DNA of 12,576 bases from DASSKW01 sp035690065. GTDB taxonomy: Bacteria > Pseudomonadota > Gammaproteobacteria > Natronospirales > REEB76. The notes below the pieces were generated by a model that was not told the DNA's origin, searched no databases, and saw only the letters and a list, made by a program, of their open reading frames with translations. The DNA lies in NCBI GenBank assembly GCA_035690065.1, contig DASSKW010000027.1, positions 1-12,576 of the forward strand, written 5' to 3'. Both the position numbers and the translations under genes were made by a program. Below are positions 7,995-12,576 of this stretch, in pieces. Within the stretch, counting starts at the first letter, position 1. Each line of letters starts with the position of its first letter.

Positions 7995-8118
7995 GATTGC
8001 TTCGTCACTGCGTTCCTCGCAATGACTGGCGTGGATGGTGGATATCCCTGAAACGCAGGAGCGGTTTCCGGAGAACAGGATACAATCGAGTGTCATTGCG
8101 AGCGCAAGCGAAGCAATC
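7995..8118. repeat. GATTGCTTCG/CGAAGCAATC element with 65-bp insert
   Basis: The left arm (7995-8026) matches the arm at 6094-6125 exactly: GATTGCTTCG through CTCGCAATGAC. The inverted right arm (8092-8118) reads GTCATTGCGAG through CGAAGCAATC, with one extra base compared with the copy before aceF. The 65-bp interior differs from the 17-bp interior of the aceF copy. Arms in inverted orientation around a variable interior resemble a BIME or small non-autonomous element. A further right arm at 8250-8276 comes from the local tandem duplication. Confidence 0.8.
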
Positions 8119-8126
8119 CAGAAACC

Positions 8127-8132
8127 AGGAGG
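8127..8132 (+). promoter_or_regulatory. AGGAGG ribosome binding site of the truncated first copy
   Basis: A perfect AGGAGG stands 8 nt before the GTG at 8141. It is stronger than the site serving the real lpdA start, so ribosomes may load here first and read the short leader frame. Confidence 0.7.
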
Positions 8133-8140
8133 CATCGAAA

Positions 8141-8209
8141 GTGGCAAATATCATCGAGATCAAAGTCCCCGACATCGCAATGGTTGCCGGGAATGGTGGA
8201 TATCCCTGA
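8141..8209 (+). pseudogene. Truncated lpdA start copy / 22-codon leader frame
   Basis: This is the first copy of the lpdA beginning left by the 158-bp duplication. It reads GTG GCA AAT ATC and encodes VANIIEIKVPDI, as in the intact gene, then diverges into AMVAGNGGYP and stops at TGA 8207-8209. It has the consensus Shine-Dalgarno AGGAGG with an 8-nt spacer, so it could be translated into a 22-residue peptide. It ends 89 nt before the true start, which is too far for simple stop-start coupling. It is most simply a broken duplicate; a leader-peptide role is speculation. Confidence 0.75.
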
Positions 8210-8284
8210 AACGCAGGAGCGGTTTCCGGAGGACAGGATACAATCGAGTGTCATTGCGAGCGCAAGCGAAGCAATCCCGAAATC

Positions 8285-8290
8285 AAGAGG
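8285..8290 (+). promoter_or_regulatory. lpdA: AAGAGG ribosome binding site deciding the lpdA GTG start
   Basis: AAGAGG lies 8 nt before GTG 8299, the start that gives a clean lipoyl domain beginning ANIIEIKVPDIG. It differs by one base from the AGGAGG of the upstream copy and is predicted to be somewhat weaker. Confidence 0.75.
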
Positions 8291-8298
8291 CATCGAAA

Positions 8299-10122
8299 GT
8301 GGCAAATATCATCGAGATCAAAGTCCCCGATATCGGCAACTTCAAGGACGTGGACGTCATCGACGTGCTGGTAAAGCCTGGTGACAAGATCGAGAAAGAG
8401 CAGGGGCTTATCACCATAGAGACCGACAAGGCCGCGATGGATGTGCCGTCGCCGCAGGCGGGCATGGTCAAGGAAGTGAAACTCAAGCAGGGCGACAAGG
8501 CCTCGGAAGGCACGGTAGTGCTGACGCTGGAAGTCAGTGAGGAAGCTGCGGTACCGAAGAAAGAAGAAAAGAAGCCGGTCGCAGCCGCTTCTTCGTCCCC
8601 CTCACCCCAACCGGCTCCTGCCAGGGGAGCGGGAGTCAACGCAGAAGCTGAATCCAAACCGGCAGCACCGGCACCTGCTGCTGCAAATGCTCCGGAATAC
8701 AAAGGCAAGCACGACATCGAATGCCAGATAGTAGTACTCGGTTCCGGGCCCGGCGGTTATGCCGCAGCGTTCCGCGCCGCCGACCTCGGACTGCAGACGG
8801 TGCTGGTGGAACGCTATCCGGTACTCGGCGGCGTGTGCCTGAACGTCGGTTGCATCCCGTCGAAAGCCTTGTTGCATGCAGCGAAAGTGATCGAGGATGC
8901 GGAAGCGATGGCGGTCAACGGCATCGAGTTCGGCAAACCGAAGATCGATCTCGACAAGCTGCGTGGCTTCAAGGAAAAGGTCGTCAAGCAATCCGTCAAT
9001 GGCCTCGACATGCTCGCCAAACAGCGCAAGGTGCAGGTAGTGCAGGGTGTCGGCAAATTCGTCGGGCCGCATCACTTGCAGACGGAAAACGATGGCAAGA
9101 AGACCGTCATCAAGTTCGAGCAGTGCATCATCGCTGCCGGCAGTGAACCGACGCGAATTCCCGGTCTGCCGGACGATCCGCGCATCATGGATTCCACTGG
9201 CGCACTGGAACTCGCCGATCTGCCGGAACGCCTGCTGGTGATCGGCGGCGGCATCATCGGCCTCGAGATGGCCTGTGTGTACGACGCGCTGGGCGTGAAA
9301 GTCACGGTGGTGGAACTGACCCCGACCCTGATCCCCGGTGCCGACCGCGACGTGGTGCGGCCGCTGGAGCAACGTATCAAGAAGCGCTACGAGCAGATCC
9401 TGCTGGGCGTGAAGGTGTCCAAACTCGAAGCCACCAAGCAGGGGATCAAAGCCACATTTGAAGGTGATGGTGCTCCAGCGGCGCAGACCTACGGCCGCGT
9501 GCTGGTTGCTGTCGGCCGCCGTCCCAATGGCAAGTCACTGGATGCCGGGAAAGCTGGCGTCAACGTGGACGAGCGTGGCTTCATCCCGGTGGACAAGCAG
9601 ATGCGCACCAGCGCGCCGAACATCTTCGCCATCGGCGACGTGATCGGCAATCCGATGCTCGCACACAAGGCCAGCCACGAAGGCCACATCGCCGCCGAAG
9701 TCGCGGCCGGACACAAGCGCTTCTACGACGCGCGCGTGATCCCGTCCGTGGCCTACACCGATCCCGAAGTCGCCTGGGTCGGCCTGACCGAAACCGAAGC
9801 CAAAGAGAAAGGCATCGCCTACGGCAAGGGCGTGTTCCCCTGGGCGGCATCAGGCCGTGCGCGTTCCATCGACCGCACCGACGGCCTCACCAAACTTATA
9901 TTCGAGGAAGGCACCGAGCGCATCATCGGTGCAGCCACGGCCGGCGTGAACGCCGGCGAACTCATCGGCGAACTCGCGCTCGCCATCGAGATGGGTTGTA
10001 ACGCCGAGGATATCGGTCTCACCATCCATGCGCATCCGACCTTGCATGAGTCGGTGATGCTGGCGGCGGAAGTGTTCGAGGGCACCGTAACGGATTTGTA
10101 CGCGCCGAAGAAGGCGCGCTAA
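8299..10122 (+). CDS. lpdA: Dihydrolipoyl dehydrogenase (PDH E3) with N-terminal lipoyl domain
   Basis: This FAD-dependent E3 reoxidises dihydrolipoamide on E2 and passes electrons to NAD+. The 607-residue product has a lipoyl domain (about 1-80, Lys44 in ETDKAAMDVP), an Ala/Pro linker (about 82-134), then a full E3. The E3 part has FAD motif GSGPGG (148-153), redox disulfide Cys180/Cys185 in GGVCLNVGCIPSK, NAD motif GGGIIG (about 316-321), second FAD motif FAIGDV, and the C-terminal catalytic pair His579/Glu584 in HAHPTLHE. Lipoyl-E3 fusions are known in several proteobacteria; E. coli Lpd lacks the domain. The GTG at 8299 is the start. The frame is open upstream to 8035, but that stretch translates repeat DNA. 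Linker residues 100-113 come from a palindromic repeat-like sequence. It is the last pdh gene. Confidence 0.96.
   Translation: MANIIEIKVPDIGNFKDVDVIDVLVKPGDKIEKEQGLITIETDKAAMDVPSPQAGMVKEVKLKQGDKASEGTVVLTLEVSEEAAVPKKEEKKPVAAASSSPSPQPAPARGAGVNAEAESKPAAPAPAAANAPEYKGKHDIECQIVVLGSGPGGYAAAFRAADLGLQTVLVERYPVLGGVCLNVGCIPSKALLHAAKVIEDAEAMAVNGIEFGKPKIDLDKLRGFKEKVVKQSVNGLDMLAKQRKVQVVQGVGKFVGPHHLQTENDGKKTVIKFEQCIIAAGSEPTRIPGLPDDPRIMDSTGALELADLPERLLVIGGGIIGLEMACVYDALGVKVTVVELTPTLIPGADRDVVRPLEQRIKKRYEQILLGVKVSKLEATKQGIKATFEGDGAPAAQTYGRVLVAVGRRPNGKSLDAGKAGVNVDERGFIPVDKQMRTSAPNIFAIGDVIGNPMLAHKASHEGHIAAEVAAGHKRFYDARVIPSVAYTDPEVAWVGLTETEAKEKGIAYGKGVFPWAASGRARSIDRTDGLTKLIFEEGTERIIGAATAGVNAGELIGELALAIEMGCNAEDIGLTIHAHPTLHESVMLAAEVFEGTVTDLYAPKKAR
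8597..8635. repeat. Palindromic repeat-like segment inside the lpdA linker
   Basis: The segment CCCCCTCACCCCAACC, then CGGCTCCTG, then CAGGGGAGCGGGAG is an imperfect palindrome that resembles a dispersed intergenic repeat common in GC-rich proteobacteria. Here it is read in frame as residues 100-113 of LpdA, SPSPQPAPARGAGV, within the flexible linker between the lipoyl and FAD domains. The translation keeps the Pro/Ala-rich character that a linker needs, so an insertion would be tolerated. The repeat assignment comes from memory of the motif and is not confirmed. Confidence 0.5.
10101..10118 (+). terminator. GC hairpin over the lpdA stop (possible weak terminator)
   Basis: CGCGCC (10101-10106) pairs perfectly with GGCGCG (10113-10118) around the loop GAAGAA, ending one base before the TAA stop. 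The following 20 nt are AT-rich (AAATAATATTAATG) but have no run of T, so classical intrinsic termination would be weak. It also encodes the C-terminal APKKAR, so the pairing may be partly coincidental. Confidence 0.35.
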
Positions 10123-10179
10123 ATAATATTAATGAAGCAATTAGTTTGCAGATACATGAATGAATGAACTAGAGTTCAC

Positions 10180-10209
10180 GTAGGGCGGAATAGCGCAGCG
10201 TATTCCGCC
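10180..10209 (+). repeat. REP palindrome, left of the transposase
   Basis: GTAG (10180-10183) is followed by the palindrome GGCGGAATA (10184-10192), loop GCGCAGCG, and TATTCCGCC (10201-10209). A GTAG tetranucleotide at the foot of a hairpin is the layout recognised by REP-associated tyrosine transposases. It lies 37 nt before the transposase start and 57 nt after lpdA. Confidence 0.88.
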
Positions 10210-10246
10210 GTATGTCTTGAAATCTAAAATGGGGGGGCAGGGACGC

Positions 10247-10783
10247 ATGCCGGATTATCGACGAAGCCGGGTTTCCGGCGGTTGTTATTTCTTCACAGTA
10301 AACCTTCTTGAACGCTATCCAAACGATCTGCTGATCCGGCATATCGATGACCTTCGGGACGCCGTTAGCCATGTTAGAAGGCAACGACCATTCGACATTC
10401 ACGGCTGGGTGGTGCTTCCGGATCATATTCACTGTATCTGGTCGTTACCGGCCGGGGACCTGAATTTCGAAACCCGTTGGCGGCTGATCAAGACCTTGTT
10501 TGTAAAGGCATTGCCGACGCTTGAAAGACGTTCGATCGTACGTGTACGACGAGGCGAACGTGGAATCTGGCAGCGGCGTTATTGGGAACATACGATCATG
10601 GACGATCGTGATTTTGCAGCGCATATGAATTATCTGCATTTCAATCCGGTCAAGCATGGATATGTCGATCGGGTGAGAGACTGGCCGTATTCGACGTTTT
10701 TGCGCTGTGCTGAAAAGGGTATTTATCCATTGGATTGGGGCGGCGGCCACAAGGATGAAATTGACGCGGGCGAGAGAGGTTAA
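10247..10783 (+). CDS. REP-associated tyrosine transposase (RAYT, Y1/IS200-like)
   Basis: RAYTs are single-domain HUH endonucleases related to IS200/IS605 TnpA; they bind and cleave REP single-stranded hairpins and are thought to spread them. The 178-residue product starts MPDYRRSRVSGGCYFFTVNL, typical of the family. It has the HUH motif LPDHIHCIW (His60, His62), the IWQRRYWEHTI segment and the catalytic tyrosine Tyr129 in MNYLHFNPVKHGYV. All key residues are present, so it may be active. The ATG at 10247 is chosen because the conserved N-terminus begins there. An ATG at 10229 and a TTG at 10217 are in frame, but they would prefix a Gly-rich extension crossing a seven-G tract. Flanking REPs at 10180-10209 and 10799-10828 are its probable substrates. 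Confidence 0.92.
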   Translation: MPDYRRSRVSGGCYFFTVNLLERYPNDLLIRHIDDLRDAVSHVRRQRPFDIHGWVVLPDHIHCIWSLPAGDLNFETRWRLIKTLFVKALPTLERRSIVRVRRGERGIWQRRYWEHTIMDDRDFAAHMNYLHFNPVKHGYVDRVRDWPYSTFLRCAEKGIYPLDWGGGHKDEIDAGERG

Positions 10784-10798
10784 GATGCCCAGACATCC

Positions 10799-10828
10799 GG
10801 CGGAATACGCTGCACTATTCCGCCCTAC
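10799..10828 (-). repeat. REP palindrome, right of the transposase (inverted)
   Basis: Read on the minus strand this is GTAG, GGCGGAATA, loop GTGCAGCG, TATTCCGCC: the inverse of the left REP with one loop change. It occupies most of the 59-nt gap between the transposase stop and the phosphatase start, ending 14 nt before that ATG, just ahead of its ribosome binding site. Confidence 0.88.
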
Positions 10829-10842
10829 ATAGCAGGAACAAC

Positions 10843-11307
10843 ATGAAACACGTCTTCTGGCTCGAACCCGACCGTCTCGCCGGGCGCTGCGGGCCAAATC
10901 TCGAACCCTGGAGCCCGGTGGAATTGTATGCGCACGGCATCGGCGCGGTGATCTCGGTCAACAATGCCGAGCGGGTCTATCCGGAAGAATTCTCGGCATT
11001 GGGGATGCGGTACGCGCACATTCCCTTGTCTGATGCGGCACCGCCACGTCCTGGTGATCTGGAGTTTAACCGGCAGCAGCTTCCTGTCGCCTACGATTGG
11101 ATTATGAATTGTTTGAACGACGATCTGGCAGTGCTGATCCATTGCCGCTCCGGCAAGGACCGGACCGGCTTGTTGATGGCGTATTACCTCGTCAGACGTC
11201 ATGCCTGTACGCCTGACGAAGCGGTCGCGCGGGTCAAAACTGTCCGGCCCATCGCATTCAGTTCGGAGGGCTGGGATCAGTTCGCACTCGACATACTCAC
11301 GGTTTGA
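10843..11307 (+). CDS. Small CX5R protein phosphatase (PTP/DSP-like)
   Basis: This is a 154-residue protein of the cysteine-based phosphatase superfamily. The P-loop is HCRSGKDRTG, with nucleophile Cys101 and phosphate-binding Arg107. Asp64 in IPLSDAAPP is a plausible general acid, and VISVNNAE is the strand that usually precedes it. The size fits dual-specificity or atypical bacterial phosphatases. The Lys-Asp after Gly in the P-loop also occurs in lipid- or inositol-phosphate-active members, so the substrate is open. No signal peptide is seen, so it is cytosolic. The ATG at 10843 has AGGA 5 nt upstream. Its 5' leader is almost entirely the REP palindrome, so it may be read from the transposase side, or its promoter was displaced by the REP insertion. 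Its 3' end overlaps the convergent gene by 11 bp. Confidence 0.85.
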   Translation: MKHVFWLEPDRLAGRCGPNLEPWSPVELYAHGIGAVISVNNAERVYPEEFSALGMRYAHIPLSDAAPPRPGDLEFNRQQLPVAYDWIMNCLNDDLAVLIHCRSGKDRTGLLMAYYLVRRHACTPDEAVARVKTVRPIAFSSEGWDQFALDILTV

Positions 11308-12576
11308 CCTCCGTCACGACGAACGAACCTTTGTGCTTCGGGTCGGGTTCGCAACGGAAGCCCTTATTCAAGGTCAGTGACCAATCTTTCCCATCCAGAT
11401 GCATACCCGTTGGCATTCTTTCGAGCGGCACTGTCACGCTGTCGAATGTCGCGGGAATTAACGCCATGCCGTCGTCATGGACAGTCAGCTTGCCCCAGGC
11501 TTCGCCGAGTGTCAGGGTCTGATAGACGCTGCCGTGGCCTGGCAGGGTGTAGACCATGCGTGGATCGTACGAGATCGAAATCGTTTTCAGGTTCAAGGGC
11601 AGGGTCAGGGTTGAACCGCTTACCAGCGCTTTGGCGAAACGCGCATTTCGCTCGGCCGTGACCTTGGCGCGGGCATCCTCCTCGGCAATGATCTGTTTGC
11701 CGTCGTATTTGGCGATAGCCGTCATCGCCTGCTGCTTGTCCGGTTTCGGCATTGCGATGTGGTAGGCCGCCGCCGTGGCCATGCCGAAGGCAAAACCCGG
11801 TGTGACTTTGCGGCGCCAGTCCGGTTGCACGGCATCCAGCAATTCTGCATAAGCCGGTCCGGTCGCGTAGGCGAACGAGCGCACGAAACTGGATTCCTTT
11901 TCGACGCCCTCGATGTCATGCAGTGCGGCGCTGACGCGAGCTTCAGTACTGTGCTGCGACGCATCGATGCCAGTGGATTCGGCCAGGCCTTCGTTGAGTT
12001 CCAGACTGCGTTCGTCGGTCGCCGCATGCGTCCACAGGCTCATGCGGTAAGCGCGAAACAACAGCGCGTCGGCAAGGGCCTGCTTGCGTTGCTGGCCCGA
12101 CGCTTGCAGCGCGGCATGTAACGATGAGAATTCGGCGCGCAACCAGATGCGACCGTCGCGCGAATCCAGTTCGCCATTTTTGCCAAGCCCGCCATTGCCT
12201 TGCAGCCCCAGCACCGGCTGGATGCTGTGATACGACTCGTGCATCAGCAGGATATCGCGCTCGGTCTTGTCGGTTGGCAGTGGCCACATCACCATGCTCC
12301 AGCGCCGACCCTGGAAATCGAGAGAGGTGTTGGCAATGCCGATATCTTGCGGCAGGGCGAGACGGTAGATTGCACCATCCCTTGCGGCGTCGTTTGCTGG
12401 CTGGTTCAGCACTGCTTCCCGGCTATCGGGATCGACGAACATCATCGGCACACACAGAGAATGACCCCAAAGCTTGCCGTGTTCCGCAGTACACAAGGCA
12501 TGGACTTCTGCGAATGCTGCGGTTGCCTTCTCGGTGGGGATGGCCTGCGAGGGCGACGTGGACTGTGCCGCAAAGG
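11297..12576 (-). CDS. Putative HExxH zinc metallopeptidase, probably secreted (5' end beyond window)
   Basis: I do not recognise this family. The frame is open from 12574 down to the TGA at 11297-11299, about 425 codons, and the true start is beyond the window. A TTG at 12494-12496 is unlikely to be the start because the coding character continues upstream. Seen in it: HESYH (12227-12241 on the minus strand) in LLMHESYHSIQPVLGL, a typical zinc-binding HExxH. Candidate third ligands are the Glu of WLRAEFSSL, 32 residues after the second His, and the Glu of LNEGLAESTG, 79 residues after it. The visible N-terminus FAAQSTSPSQA looks like the end of a signal peptide with an Ala-X-Ala-like site, suggesting export. 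The C-terminal 120 residues are beta-rich (SISYDPRMVYTLPG, GKLTVHDDGMAL), probably a separate domain. Proteolytic activity is inferred from HExxH alone. Confidence 0.6.
   Translation of the reverse strand, partial: FAAQSTSPSQAIPTEKATAAFAEVHALCTAEHGKLWGHSLCVPMMFVDPDSREAVLNQPANDAARDGAIYRLALPQDIGIANTSLDFQGRRWSMVMWPLPTDKTERDILLMHESYHSIQPVLGLQGNGGLGKNGELDSRDGRIWLRAEFSSLHAALQASGQQRKQALADALLFRAYRMSLWTHAATDERSLELNEGLAESTGIDASQHSTEARVSAALHDIEGVEKESSFVRSFAYATGPAYAELLDAVQPDWRRKVTPGFAFGMATAAAYHIAMPKPDKQQAMTAIAKYDGKQIIAEEDARAKVTAERNARFAKALVSGSTLTLPLNLKTISISYDPRMVYTLPGHGSVYQTLTLGEAWGKLTVHDDGMALIPATFDSVTVPLERMPTGMHLDGKDWSLTLNKGFRCEPDPKHKGSFVVTEVKP

Larger units (their letters stand above)
7957..8298. other. 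342-bp gene-free interval before lpdA, mostly repeats
   Basis: No complete gene is seen between the VOC stop and the lpdA start. The interval begins with about 38 bp of unremarkable AT-richer sequence. It then holds a GATTGCTTCG arm (7995-8026), an inner segment that includes a TACAAT box at 8081, and an inverted arm (8092-8118). A truncated copy of the lpdA start follows, and then a second copy of the inner segment (TACAAT at 8239) and of the inverted arm (8250-8276). The TACAAT boxes resemble sigma-70 -10 elements, but I find no good -35 box at the right distance, so promoter activity is only a possibility. Confidence 0.7.
8018..8333. repeat. lpdA: 158-bp tandem duplication upstream of and into lpdA
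   Basis: Segment 8018-8175 is repeated directly as 8176-8333. The last 141 bp of each copy (8035-8175 and 8193-8333) differ at 5 positions by my count; the first 17 bp differ at 5 more. Each copy contains the TACAAT box, the GTCATTGCGAG arm, a Shine-Dalgarno sequence, a GTG start and the first 12 codons of the lpdA lipoyl domain. The offset of 158 is not a multiple of 3, so the first copy is out of frame with the gene. The junctions share a short CATCG/CTCG-type match, which fits slippage or microhomology-mediated duplication. The few substitutions suggest the event is fairly old, or that the copies have drifted. Confidence 0.92.
10180..10828 (+). mobile_element. RAYT gene bracketed by inverted REPs
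   Basis: A single REP-associated tyrosine transposase gene is flanked by two REP palindromes in opposite orientation, each with its GTAG on the outer side. They differ at one base (GCGCAGCG versus GTGCAGCG in the loop). This is the known REP-RAYT arrangement, derived from IS200/IS605-like transposases. Whether the whole unit moves or only disperses REPs cannot be told from one copy. It has settled between lpdA and the phosphatase gene. Confidence 0.8.

Noticed and set aside
7995..8276. Repeated units before lpdA considered as a CRISPR array
   Set aside because: The repeats are inverted arms plus one tandem duplication, without regular short direct repeats and unique spacers.
8035..8298. In-frame 88-codon N-terminal extension of LpdA starting at ATG 8035
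   Set aside because: It translates the REP arms and the duplicated leader, runs the lipoyl start out of frame in the first copy, and has no family counterpart; GTG 8299 has its own ribosome binding site.
10123..10179. AT-rich gap after lpdA considered as a promoter or small RNA gene
   Set aside because: No -35/-10 pair, structured fold or ribosome binding site could be made out in this short stretch.

Overview
The window looks like chromosomal core-metabolism DNA from a GC-rich gammaproteobacterium. This rests on an RNase T gene (a family largely confined to gammaproteobacteria), a homodimeric AceE-type pyruvate dehydrogenase E1, a class II-type dihydroorotase of E. coli PyrC size, and an E3 subunit carrying its own lipoyl domain. 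The genus cannot be fixed from the sequence alone. Xanthomonadales-, Nevskiales- or Chromatiales-like lineages are plausible, but that is inference.

Layout. Positions 1-3184 hold a tight minus-strand operon read right to left: an M17 leucyl aminopeptidase, pyrC (stop and start overlap by 4 bp) and rnt (14-nt gap, 3' end beyond the window). A 199-bp divergent control region separates it from the plus-strand pyruvate dehydrogenase cluster: aceE (E1), aceF (E2, one lipoyl domain), a small VOC/glyoxalase-like gene, and lpdA (E3 with an N-terminal lipoyl domain). Next come a REP-associated tyrosine transposase (RAYT) bracketed by two inverted REP palindromes, a small cysteine-dependent (CX5R) phosphatase, and, convergent to it with an 11-bp overlap, an unrecognised HExxH putative metallopeptidase whose N-terminus lies beyond the right edge.

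How the genes work together. AceE, AceF and LpdA together make the complete pyruvate-to-acetyl-CoA complex. The E2 and E3 lipoyl domains are very similar (about 59 of the first 81 residues identical by hand alignment), and the sequence upstream of both genes is also related, including a REP arm at the same distance from each GTG start. PyrC and RNase T concern pyrimidine synthesis and RNA 3'-end maturation; the aminopeptidase concerns peptide turnover.

The most unusual feature is the density and variety of short palindromic repeats in and around the pdh cluster. There are at least four distinct types: GATTGCTTCG/CGAAGCAATC elements before aceF and lpdA, a pair of hairpins after aceF, a GC-rich repeat-like segment translated in frame within the lpdA linker, and GTAG-headed REPs flanking the RAYT. 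Just upstream of lpdA a 158-bp tandem duplication has copied the REP arm, ribosome binding site, GTG start and first 12 codons. This leaves a short out-of-frame leader ORF with a better Shine-Dalgarno sequence than the real gene. I see no CRISPR array, tRNA, rRNA or clear defence system, and I do not claim a wholly new system here.
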